Shown: piece after piece, positions 49,700 through 60,470 of the stretch | How positions within the stretch are numbered: the stretch's first letter is position 1 | Layout: each line of letters opens with the position of its first letter | Source: Opisthorchis felineus | Lineage: Eukaryota; Platyhelminthes; Trematoda; Opisthorchiida; Opisthorchiidae | DNA length: 64,000 nt | Direction: 5' to 3' | NCBI GenBank assembly: GCA_004794785.1 | Contig: SJOL01001452.1 | Location: 427,018 to 491,017 of the forward strand | Notes under the pieces: generated by a model | The model's input: only the letters and a program-made list of their open reading frames with translations | What the model was told of the DNA's origin: nothing | Database searches by the model: none | Position numbers and translations under genes: made by a program

Positions 49700-50960
49700 T
49701 GGATCAATATTTTATATTCACTCTACCATTCTCCATCAGAATATGTTCGGATCTTGGTAGACGCTGGCCCACTGGTTATAAATGGATTGTTTTTTGGCAC
49801 CTGTGTTCACGGCCATTAAAACGTACGTTACGATAAATAATCCGTAATCCAAACTTTCATCTTCCTTCTGTGAAACCCATCGTTAGCAAAACTACTGGAA
49901 GTAAACAGATGTGTTTAGCCGCAGATCTTCTAATTGTTTTGTAGCACTCCATGATGATATCCACTCTCACGCAATGGCAACTTCATTGGCTAACGAAACG
50001 GAGCCATTCAGATGTAATTATTTCTGGGAATTGAGCACGCTGCATGTCCAGCTTCAGCTGTCTAGCAATAGAACACATACCGCCCCCCCTCAAGCAACCA
50101 CTAACTGATCCTAACTGCAAACAAACAAATTGCATCCAGTATCTGAGTTCATTCTATCGATTCCCTTTGCGCCGAAGTTACATGTGTTTAGACACTACTG
50201 TTTTTGCCACAGTGGATGATCTGAACAGATCGGCCTGTTTCTTCTACACTTTATTTGGACTGAATAATGTCGTTCATTCTCCCGAAAGACTTGATACCTG
50301 AATTGACTATGAATGGAATATGCCTGAACAACGCCGATATCTTCACCGCATTTGTGAGTCTTCGAATCACTGTGTTCAATCTCTATCCCCATAAGTGTAC
50401 TAAAAAATCGGACCATCATTCGATCATTCGACCACTCGATCAGTTTCTCAAGTGTTAAAGGAAACATACTGCTCATCTGATAACATGGGCTCATTAAGGA
50501 CAGCGCTTTCACGGATTCCCTGACGTTCTACAGTATTTGACTCTCAGAAAATTGTGTTCATCTGACCAGATATTCAAACTCTGTTGCCCTCTCGAAACAG
50601 TCCACATCAGTCTGGAAGGTTTGCTTCCCCCTTATTAGCGGAAGGAGGCGGCGTTTGAAATTTGGTGACGCTCAGAATTCAGGTGGCTAAAGGATCAGAT
50701 GAAAGCTGAAATCAATCATCTCAACAAACTTTACGTCGGCGGCTGACTTCGAAAACAAATATCCTGATACTTTCAGAGCTCTCCAGACCTCTATCATTGT
50801 TATTTAAAGACCATTGGTCTAGACAAGCTCATTCAAGAGCATCCACCAAATCCTTCGGATGCTCCTGTAACACAAACGGGAGTGGCTCTGATGACACCCC
50901 AAAATAAATACTGTACAGGAAATGATGCCCCAAAGGTAATCAAAGAAAGTTTGTGGTTAT
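49700..50960. other. Non-coding stretch upstream of LINE fragment
   Basis: Mostly unrecognised. The last 300 bases (50640-50960) are probably decayed 5' parts of the LINE whose RT fragment follows, judging from scattered charged residues in shifting frames, but no motif is clear. Confidence 0.35.
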
Positions 50961-51191
50961 GACCGTGTACCACTGCTTTTGCGGAAACTGTGTGCGGATA
51001 TTCTCAGTAAGCTTGCGGTAACATTGCTTACCCAGCAGTCCACCAGTAAAAGCATACCTTATTCCTGGAGGACACTCAAGGTAACCCCTATTGCTCTGAA
51101 AAAGGCCTTGAAGCACCGACCGAATGCCTTCGTATCCCTCTTATACAGAATATATCCCGGAGAGTTAACTGAAGATACACACCAGTTTTAG
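50961..51191 (+). pseudogene. CR1/jockey-like LINE RT fragment
   Basis: The frame reads DRVPLLLRKLCADILSKLAV then LLTQQSTSKSIPYSWRTLKV and TPIALKKALKHRPNAF.VSL. This is the RT segment DG.P...L..CA..L..PL..LF..S...G..P..W+.A.VTPI.KKG....P.NYRP.SL of CR1/jockey-type non-LTR elements. The alignment is continuous for about 60 residues, but the catalytic F/YxDD block and the endonuclease are absent. The sequence differs from the RTE/CR1-like fragments at 37.4 and 59.8 kb, so a second LINE family is present. Confidence 0.7.
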
Positions 51192-51746
51192 TCGGAATTT
51201 CGTACAATAAGTGAAACCAACCCTCAACCAACCGCATATGACAAATCTCCAGACAGGTTTGAACCCGCTAAACCTCGGCTAGTAACTGAAGGCTAAATCG
51301 TTACGCAACAATCCATTGATCAGGAATGTGAGTACGTCACGCTTGGGGCACAGCGCCACCCAACCTTCAGTCACAGAATTCACACCACACGTTTTGGCTG
51401 ACTACTCGAAGACGATACACCAGTTTGCCTACCGGAAATTCCGCATAACACTGACTATCATTGGCATTCGGTTTACGCAACCCTTGGCAGAAAAACCACA
51501 AATGCGTGTTTACTGCTCGTAGATTATGCAAATAGTATCACTCTCGGTCTCATCTTACGGCTTATAATCGAAGTACTCAGTTGTCACTGTTTGGTTTCGC
51601 TTGCGGATGTCTAATTTAACAAAATCCAAGTCTTTTCTGCCGGCAAATGAAGTTCCTCACCACTACCAAGTTAACTAGCCGGTTTAAGAGGTTATGTTCT
51701 TCTACTCTTCTATTTGGCTTGTACGTCAATTACTTACCCGTTTCAG
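51192..51746. other. Non-coding stretch, nothing recognised
   Basis: Short frames only. It may contain further decayed LINE sequence. Confidence 0.35.
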
Positions 51747-51761
51747 ACACTTTCTAGCAGC
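51747..51761 (+). CDS. Candidate 15-nt micro-exon
   Basis: The acceptor CTTACCCGTTTCAG ends at 51746 and a donor that matches the full U1 consensus (GTAAGTATT) starts at 51762. Fifteen bases lie between them. In phase 0 they encode TLSSS. Micro-exons of this size, multiples of three with strong splice sites, are a known feature of flatworm genomes. On its own it could be chance. Confidence 0.3.
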
Positions 51762-52062
51762 GTAAGTATTCTGATAATATTCTCACTATCGCGTTCCAGA
51801 AGCTCACTTGTACTTACGAACCAGATTGAATGAACCAATTTTATGCTCTAGAGGATGTTTCCTATTTCGTAACGTTTCGAAATGACAGAATATTCTTTCC
51901 TCTCTTTTGTAACCGTAATCAGGACCTAGATGACAGCCTGCAATCGATTGTAGATGATAGACTTTGTTTTCCAAGAAACTAATGTAAGATAACTCGGATT
52001 TACCATAGCTAATGAGCCTTCACGTTCAAAGTGTTCTACAAAATTTTTTTCTATTCTCCCAG

Positions 52063-52219
52063 ACCAATAGCCCTACTGGTTCCTGTTACGCCTATTCATG
52101 GATTTGCTGTTGCATATGTTCTTCCCCTGTTGCACTTTCTGGTTATTTGGACAAAGGTTACTGTCGGACGTACAACACCCCGCTACCCTGACCATATCGC
52201 ATTCCTACGCGCGGTGCAA
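52063..52219 (+). CDS. Candidate exon encoding a hydrophobic segment
   Basis: A very strong acceptor (long T run, then CTATTCTCCCAG, ending at 52062) is followed by a frame that after one base reads PIALLVPVTPIHGFAVAYVL then PLLHFLVIWTKVTVGRTTPR, up to a GTATAG donor at 52220. The hydrophobic run of about 30 residues would span a membrane. A second frame is open up to an alternative GTTACT donor near 52157. No family is recognised. Confidence 0.3.
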
Positions 52220-52824
52220 GTATAGGATTGTACTTACGACGAATATGACGTACAGGAAATCATTGAGCCCCTACATAACCCAATATCTTCAAGCCCGAAT
52301 AATTACTGACGCTATTTATTGTACCTTTCCGCTTGACTTCCTTCACCTTGACTATGTTTCTGCTAGTTTATCGGTTGAGTGCTCATTTTGATACCAGTAC
52401 GTACTTTGTAAATTGGCATATTGGGCAGCATAAGGTTATCCTTGACTTGCCTTGCCTATACATGTGATGCCTCAGCTTTCAACTCCTAAGGAAGCATGGA
52501 CATTGTGGTGTCCAATATATACAACACCTACGGGCTTGAATGTGATATATTTCAAATTTATTGCTATTGATGCGAGACTAACGCCACACGTCCCTTTCCG
52601 AGAGTGTTGTTGTCTGAAAGGAAACAGTTGAGGCATATGAACACACAGACATGGACGTTTTTCAAAGAACGATGTCCTACAGAGTTGTGCAGCTATCGAC
52701 CGAGAAAACTGCAAAGCAACGGTATTGAACATGGGGATGAACGAAGGGAAGCCTTCACAGCCGTTGGATCCTGGTGATTTCGTCTGCGTTTCCACTCACA
52801 AACATTTTCATACAACAATCTAAG
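52220..52824. other. Presumed intron or intergenic sequence
   Basis: No recognised feature. The plus frame 52098-52391 is open but out of phase with the candidate exons. Confidence 0.35.
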
Positions 52825-53020
52825 GCAAGAAGACCTAATGCGGTTGAGAAAGGTGAAGGAAGCTGAACAGCTGGAGAGACTTAGACGACCAGGTTTATCC
52901 GTCATACTTGTAAGGCTGCCAATTCAATGTAAGACAAAGATTGACCAAATATTTTTGTTCCCGAAAACAAACTGTCTGATGAACATGATGGACGCACAAG
53001 TTCCCTCTTTCTGGTGGCAA
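52825..53020 (+). CDS. Candidate internal exon E, charged helix
   Basis: After one base the frame reads QEDLMRLRKVKEAEQLERLR, a strongly charged heptad-like helix. It continues RPGLSVILVRLPIQCKTKID and QIFLFPKTNCLMNMMDAQVP, ending SFWWQ at a GTAAGA donor (53021). The acceptor (ACAACAATCTAAG) is mediocre, and an alternative donor (GTAAGG at 52910) lies inside. Codon-like composition and 65 open codons make this one of the more convincing candidates. No family is recognised. Confidence 0.35.
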
Positions 53021-53313
53021 GTAAGAACTTCAGTATTTGCATCTCATATGGAACAACCCAAACTGAGATATGACGACACGACATTCCTTAACTCGGTTTG
53101 TGAAATTGCTTAGATGCGCCGTGCAGAGAATGCCTCATGTTTCAGTTGTCACATATTCAAGATATCAGAGCATGCTTTCATGTCATGCACTACTAGTTTG
53201 GGCTTGCCCAGTAGGTGTACTCCCTGAGTTTCAACCCAACTTGTGATCAACTTCAAATTCTCTCTGTACGTGGGTGACGGAATACACTCATGAGTAAATT
53301 AATTTTTCTACAG

Positions 53314-53500
53314 GAGCAACTACAGAGTCACAGGTGAATCCCTCGTTTATTCTATTCTCCAAATGAATGTGTATCAAAAAGAATACCTGATTCTTCGTCA
53401 GGCACGATATTCCAAAAAGTGGAGTATACCGGCATACGAACCAGAATATAGCCTTCAAACCATAAAATGTCTCACCACAAACAGACATTTTACTTATAGG
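53314..53500 (+). CDS. Candidate exon F, possibly terminal to 53635
   Basis: A strong acceptor (AATTAATTTTTCTACAG, ending at 53313) opens a frame that after one base is uninterrupted: SNYRVTGESLVYSILQMNVY, then QKEYLILRQARYSKKWSIPA and YEPEYSLQTIKCLTTNRHFT, to a GTAAAT donor at 53501. If unspliced it continues to a stop at 53633 (end SSITFWEHVD). Exon E ends in phase 0 whereas this needs phase 2, so at least one exon would be missing between them, or a weak alternative donor (GTGGCA at 53014) is used. Tyr-rich and basic, with no family recognised. Confidence 0.35.
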
Positions 53501-53635
53501 GTAAATGAATTTCGTTACGCTAAGGTTTGGTATGGGACCCAAGAAAATGAAACGAATATGAGAACAAAACGTCTCAATAGCGCATTCACATCCAGCAGTA
53601 GAAGCAGCATCACATTTTGGGAACACGTGGATTAA

Positions 53636-56600
53636 TCATAGAAATATCAATATGGGAGCCGTAGGTGAACAGCCATATAACACAGGCAGTCTGAGTTTCT
53701 TCGACGAAACATCTCGGAACCTGTGGCAAAAACAGACCAGCAACGAATGAACGGAGTGGTTTCGGATGTAGTTGATACTGTTCGGATACAGTCAAAATAA
53801 AACCAAGGCAGGCGGTTTGTCTTTTAGTTTTCGTAAGGCTTCGATTCCAACCATCTGCGTCCTAAAAAGGGTTGCCCTTTGTAATCGGGACGTCGGAATG
53901 CTTCGAACAATCAACACGCTTGTTCCGTAATCCTCGACGTTTTCACTGTATTGATGAGTGGCGACCTGCTGAATATCGGATTGCACACGTGTCATGGTAG
54001 CAACTGTGTACGGAAGTTGAAAAAACCTGATTTGTCCATTCTCGACCATGTCCACACATGAACGAGATTGAATAAACAAATAACAGCACAGAATCAGTCT
54101 TATTTTCAAACTGCCTGCCGTTGATATTGACCAGTATGAAGGGGAAGGAAAAAATAATGAGAAGAATATTACTATCTTCACAGTATTTGAGTGACCAAAG
54201 GCAATTATTCTGCTTTCATTACTGAGTTAAATGTCCACTATGTCTAACATGGAGCAATTTGGCTGGATTTTTTGCTTCAGGGATATACAAAACAAATGGA
54301 CATAGTCCAAGGCCAGTAGCACATTCACGTGAGGAGAATATTCATGTTCAGTAGTCTACCGTAAAAAGCACTGGTTTGGGTGGAACAGCATGCATCCTAG
54401 ACCAGTGAAACAGAAAATGCGAATTTTGACGTCGCAAGTCAGATAAATTTGGAAAGGTAAGCTGGCTCAGATAAACCAACGTAATTTTGTACTGCCTGCA
54501 ACCGAACATGGAGTCACGCGAACATAAAGTCACGTGGAGAATAGTCGTCAAGGCAAACGCTTCCGCCAACCAAATCTATTTTGCGCATGGGACGCAACAA
54601 ATCACTAGTCTTTTCATAAGTATGCGCCCCCAGTATTGGCGAGAGCTGCAAAGCCAGGCTTCATACTTGATTCATCAAACCACTGCCAAATCGGGTTTGT
54701 TGGAGGCGGCATCCGTCCAGCTTTGTTTCTTCATGACGCAGCATTCCCTCATTGATCATAGTAGAAATCTTATCCTACGACGAGCTTGGAAATGGACATA
54801 TGATACTATTAGGGAAAAACTTATATCTAGCTTCCTTAGACTGAGGGACTCAAAACAGTATTCTGAACGAAACTGCTTCCAAAACTACCCACTTCATTCA
54901 TCTTTGATTCATTCTACCACTTATCCCAAACATTTTTCTTGTATGAGCGGCGTCGCCTTGATTTGGTAATCCTATATACTTATACTTTACACGGAGATAT
55001 TCTAGCGTGGGAGTTTTAAGTCTTGATTTCCTGAGATATTGTTCGAGATTTTTGTAATTGTTTCCATGAAGTTTAATGTTTATTCTAGTAGAGTTTGTTT
55101 TAGGCAGTTTCACAAGTTAAAACCTAACGAGTGCTTTGGAAAAGCAGAGGTTTCCAAGACAACGTTTGTTATGTTGATATCACTGACAAATTATTTGGTG
55201 GAAACCATTTGACAAAGTATGTGGTAAGTATACGGCAGCTGCGTGCTTCTTTCATGTTCCTGTCATTTTAATACGGCATTTGTCATTGTTTGAGTGAAAT
55301 ACGATGGTAAAGTTTTGGAATGTAGGAAATTACGATGTTTTGGATGCTCCGGCGCATTTCAGCTTGTGATTCTTACTACACCATCCTAATATTTCTGTAA
55401 TATCAGTATCAAGTAGGTCCATAGTTTACTTAAAATACGGAAATGATTGTGGTCTTCCCTTTTTGGAAGAACTATTGTTGCTGCCACGCAGTGTTTTTCC
55501 TCGTGCTTGTAGTCAGATTTTGCTTGAGTGCTTTACTGTACTGACTGCTCTATTGTTAAGCCGGTCGAGATGAAATAGCCCGATACAATCGAACCGACTG
55601 AGTCATGATAATGTCACGCTGATATTCACAAATTCCGGAGGACATCAACTTACTTACATATTCCTATTTAACCCTTCCAAAACTTAGCCATCCTTTTGTT
55701 TAGATGGTTATTAGATCAAGTACAAGGAATTTTGATAGCCACAAACAGCAATGATGACTATGCACTCATTTGCAAATAAAAATGATGTGAGACTTAACTA
55801 ACCCTCTCGTCAATAATGACTGGCTTCGTATCAGTTAATGGCAGTTGTTTGTATAGTTTGCTTATGATGAAAACAAAATTTTTATAAGACGTTGAACAGA
55901 AATACAGCGAATTTCCCCAGAAAACATATGGTGCATTACATTGCATACATTAGTGGCTGATGGCTTCCGCGTATTTTTTTGCACATTTCATGAATTTCTT
56001 CTTTAGACTTGTGGTGTACGAAATTCTATGATGCCGCATATTTCAGTCCTTCCGCTCTCAAGTTTGAGAGTAAGCAGAGTGCATTTCAGTGCGATATTCA
56101 ACGACCAAATTTTACTTGGAATATCTGTATCGTCCATAACTTTGACATTTGAAATTCCCCACGTTTCTTGTCCCTATTTGTAACCCCCGCTCCAGTTTTG
56201 TGTTTAGTGCGTCTATATGAACTGACGTTTGTTTGTCCTTATCACTTCACCCATTTGGCCTTGAGGTCATCCACCCATTTGTGGCCGACCTTACGCACGT
56301 GTGACTGTCTCATGTGGGAGCCTGTTTGCTCCTTTGGTCCGTATTTTGTAGTCCAAGTGGACCATTTGTTGTTGACGAGTATCTACTGTCGATGTTTGTA
56401 CATTTTGTGAATTGATGTCTTATGTTAATAGTACCGTATAGAAACCCAGCTCCGACTTTGTTTTGCCTTCCCGGAGGTTCTGGTATTACGCGTCACTCGA
56501 AGATACCGTTTGCTCGTTACAATATCAGTGCTAGAGAAATCTGGTTGTTTTTCTCTCAGTTTCAGTCTCGCTAGTTTGTATCCTAGTGTAAGCTCCTGTA

Positions 56601-56914
56601 AATCTTCTGATACGTTGCCACTAAGGGGAGCATGTTTTCATCCATAAAAATTCGTGGTGTCCACAACAGGAGTCGTAACCCAAGCGTTTAGATGTATGTT
56701 CAGAATAAATTGATTTAAACGCGGCCTTCGACCACGCAAGAGGAACCTGTCTTGTTTCACGCTAGGAAAAGGTAGAACGCAAACAACCTTGATTTTTCTC
56801 CTGAAAACTCTGCATTCAGAATAGAGTTAAACAAAAGGTTATTTTGCCTACTCCGCATTATAATCTATCCGTAATCTGGTAACCCCCGAATTTTGTGGGT
56901 TTAAGTGGTGAAAA
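53636..56914. other. Stretch without recognised gene
   Basis: The longest frames (53792-54181 minus; 54487-54969 plus, 160 codons, not starting at ATG) lack motifs. 54401-54456 is an open segment (TSETENANFDVASQINLE) ending at a good GTAAGC donor but with a weak acceptor. The region 55200-56840 is T-rich, as introns often are. Confidence 0.35.
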
Positions 56915-56957
56915 TATTGTATTGTATTGTATTGTGTTGTGTTGTGTTGTGTTGTGT
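56915..56957 (+). repeat. TATTG/TGTTG pentamer tract
   Basis: Four TATTG units followed by four TGTTG units and a broken ninth. Short tandem tails of this kind often mark the 3' end of RTE-like LINEs. The bases just before it (GGGTTTAAGTGGTGAAAATA) could be the end of such an element. Confidence 0.8.
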
Positions 56958-57078
56958 CGGACCGGCTACTAATGAGTAGCCAGATTTTCGCGCATAATTC
57001 TACCCATGATCGTCCGCTCAGTTTTTCCCCACATATCATTGGATTTATTCGACGTTGCATTAAGTAGTATCTACTCCA

Positions 57079-57081
<3 letters not shown>

Positions 57082-57115
<34 letters not shown>
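57082..57115 (+). repeat. (AT)n microsatellite
   Basis: An uninterrupted AT dinucleotide run of about 17 units, 125 bases downstream of the pentamer tract. Confidence 0.9.
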
Positions 57116-57117
<2 letters not shown>

Positions 57118-59600
57118 TTCATGACTGATGGATATAAAGTAAATCATAACTACTCATTGATCATAAAATTCTCATGTATCGGCAAAATATTGTATTTCCC
57201 AAAGTTTGATTGACAGCGTGTGTTTGCAGAGAAAACCTGTCATTCATCCAGGATATCCATGGCGACGGGACAAAAGAGGCCTAGCAGACGATAAGCTTTA
57301 CAATTCACAGCAGCTTTTAAATACAAATGAACAAACCTGTTTCGCAAATGGTCCGGTAATCGGTCTCATTGTCGAACTAACCTTATAATAGCCGTACTTG
57401 AGAAACTCAACAAAAAGCAAGAAACTATCATAGATTATAGGTACACAATAGATCATATTCGGGAGAAATTGCTATGGTTTACCATTACAAGAAGACTGGA
57501 CCAACAGCGTCGTGACGGTTGATACTCCCTCAAAACCAGCTGACCTATAATGGAGCGTGTACATGTGGCACCTGCAGAGCCTCGTAGGTGTAGAGGTCAA
57601 TCGATAGGAGTCTCAATAACACAGTCTCCTGGTCTTTCAGATTTGGAGTTGGAAAATGTATGGCGAGTTGCTCCTTGAAAATCCAGGCTGCTCTAATGGC
57701 CTTAGGCCAACCACCGCACCCTTACGGTCAGGGTTTTTAGCCAAAGTTTTGATATACGACCCAGATTATTATAGTGTCTAAGCCTAGACCGGCTGGCACT
57801 TTTTCAGTTGGCTGCTAGCTATTAGTTTCTTCTTGTTTTGGTGTCAACGGTAATGATTTTGAAGACGATGTTCATGATTACTTTGATTATTTTGATAGGG
57901 TGCTCATAGGGTGGTTAAGTCACAATGAATAACCTCGCAATATGTAATTATTATGCCTTCTTGTGAAATCTTTAAGAATTTCCGGACGGAACATGGCTTT
58001 CTGAGGATATCTGAGTCCTGCTGCGGCGCTAGGGGGATTCGCAGTTCACCGTAATCTAAACAAAAACAGAACAAATCATACTCGACAAATATCCACTTTT
58101 GGTTATAATGTGTATTGGCCTGATAAGTGATAAAGAATTCCGGTCTAACCGGACCGAACAACATTAAATTCAACAGTGAGATTGTCCTCTTTGGGCGCAT
58201 ATCTTTGCAGCCAATCATACTGGACATTCCAGACAGCTGATACTAAAGGGACGACAGATTTAATATGGAGGCAATTCCTTCCAGACACAATCTTTAGAGT
58301 TTTTCTGAAGGAGCTAAACATGAGCAATTCAGAATGCTGAGCGAATATGTTTATCCCGGCTTCACTGCCGTAAATTCGGTGGTTGTGCGTGGGCTGGAAA
58401 ACTGCCGGACACCCAAGTCTAGACAGGATAACGATTCGGGTCATCAGCAAAAGCTTTTGGCTCGCAATCCTAACCGTTAGGTCACAGTAGTTGGCATATT
58501 ATCGTCAGAACAGACTACATATTCAATGGGCCAGTTGCCACGTATGGTCCAATTAAATTCCTGCGGGACCTAGAGACTGATTTCTCACACCTCTCCCTAT
58601 TGACCCACTTGGTATGCGAGGCTCTATGTTAGTGCCTTGATTGATATCTCTAAGTCACTTAGCCTGCTAGTAGAAGGGAACTTTCTGACTGGTTCCCGCT
58701 ATGATGCAAAAACTTGACTAACCTCATCACCTAATCTCCTGGTTTATGAGAAGTTTGCGCCGAAAGGGCTACCTCAGCCGGCTATGTCGGAACTGATCTT
58801 TTTCGGAACTTTTCCAAAACGATACTTTAACCGTATTTCTGATTCGGTCACTAACACAAAGGATACGCAGAGCGGAAAAATTAATGGCATGTCATTTTGC
58901 GTAATGGCAATTTTTACGTAATAGTAACTAGTGGCTATTCCACTATAAAGTAACAGTATAAGGCCTTTTCATTAGAATCTTGCTTGAATTAGGATGCAGT
59001 CAACGGATAAGGCTATTGAAAAATACTGATTTTGAACATATCCGACTGAAAGGCTTTCACCTGCTACTGAAAACCAACTGTTTCCGACCTAGGCCTGCCA
59101 CTCTGACTTGGTCGTTGGTATTGAGTGGTGAAATGAACCCGCGGGCTATGCTGGCTGGATCTTCGTTCCACAAGGTACAACCATGCCAGGAAGGCCAAAG
59201 GGGAGCAGTCAGACCAAGAGCAGCGAGACCCCGTACTATGAGTAATCGTGCTACGAGGCGGTCTGAGGATAAATCGTACTGTTCTCGGTGATAGGAGTGT
59301 GAAAGCAGTAAGGTGATTTCCCCGGGCGACCAGCATTTCCATATTTATGGAAGCAGCGATGCTGCATTCCTCCGAGGAATGATGTGTTAAAAAACCGCAG
59401 CTATAAAAACCGCACATTTCGAACGCCCAACGGTTGACCGTGACTGCCGGCACATTATTCAATACGGTCAAAATACTTTTAAAACCAAAAAGTCCTTTGC
59501 TGCTCAAAAAGCACCTGCTGCGCACAACCGCATCAGGCGTGAGACAGCAATGTCTTACTCCTTGCCCCCTTGAGCTAGGCTAAGCCCCTGCAGCCGAGCA
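57116..59600. other. Stretch with possible minus-strand SINE
   Basis: On the minus strand near 58490-58430 the run TGACCTAACGGTTAGG resembles a pol III A box, with a B-box-like GACCCGAATCG about 45 bases on. The 300 bases that follow (to about 58145) could be a SINE body, but I see no second copy in the window. 59100-59580 is GC-rich and may be the leader of the LINE that follows. Confidence 0.35.
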
Positions 59601-59610
59601 GGTCAGACTA

Positions 59611-60470
59611 TTGAGTCAAGGGCTCAAGCTGGGATACCTCATTCAAACCCTCTTCCTCAGCCTGGGCAACCGAGAAGTATCATTTACCCGCAGAGTTCTC
59701 TGTCTACCAGTGCTCCTTTCCAATCGCTTCCCACCACGCAAGCAAAAGTTGCTGGATAATTTGAATGTCCGTGATCTGACCCACGGGCCTTATGCTCCCT
59801 ACCGCCTATTCACAATAAACAAAATAACACCTTGCTAAATGTACGAGATCCTTTCCACATAGCAGCTTACAACATCCGTACTCTGTGTCAAATTGGTAAA
59901 CAGGCAATGTTCGCCGGGAACTGATACTTCCTTAAAATTGATGCATGTTGTGTTCCTCAAAGACGTATACAAGACTCAAGCTTGGTTTTGCATCTCAAAA
60001 CACCAAGGACGAACTCAGCTCTTTCACATGTCTCCCTCTGTGTGTCCGGTGATCCATAAGCGATGACTCGTAAAATACATGGCACGGGAGTTGCACTCTG
60101 CCCCAGAACTGAACGCGCTTTGCTGGATTATATTCCAGTGAACTGTGGTCTATGCGCCGATCCGTTATCCAGCTCAGTCAGACTTTATGACTTACTGTCG
60201 GCTTATGCCTCAACGGGCTGTATTTTTTGACGCTGAAGAGAATAATTTTTATTGAAAGCTATACGGGCTTATTCGTCGAGTAATAAGCACTGACATTTTG
60301 ATCCTTGCAGGTGATATGAATAACCAAGCCGTTTGTCTGAGCTATTCGAATCACATTTGAGCGGTCGATTCGGAGTCGATACTCGTCGCACAACCAACGC
60401 AGAGCGAATCCTGGAGTTGTGTGATGATCGTGATATCTTTTCTTCCACGCACTCACCAGTACGCCTTAAT
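59611..60470 (+). pseudogene. LINE apurinic-like endonuclease remnant
   Basis: The first part (59611-59838) is open and leads into NTLLNVRDPFHIAAYNIRTL then CQIGKQAMFAGN (from 59826), the start of an APE-type endonuclease (FNVRTL.QIGQQA.LA). The same frame continues past TGA (59922) with KIDACCVPQRRIQDSS, past TAA (60057) with GTGVALCPRTERALLDYIPV and NCGLCADPLSSSVRLYD. After a break, 60301 onward gives LAGDMNNQAV and, shifted, GRFGVDTRRTTNAERILELC. These match VAGDMNAQVG...GVDSRRTDNGERLL.LC. In this family such an endonuclease nicks the target site for target-primed reverse transcription; this copy is dead. The RT part does not follow. Probably the same family as 37.4-38.4 kb. Confidence 0.75.

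Noticed and set aside
53792..54181. 129-codon minus-strand frame with a hydrophobic start like a signal peptide
   Set aside because: No motif, and the composition after the first 30 residues is unremarkable. Insufficient support.
54487..54969. 160-codon plus-strand frame, the longest outside receptor and PLE
   Set aside because: It does not begin with ATG, has no recognisable motif and no convincing splice acceptor. One frame of this length is plausible by chance in 64 kb.
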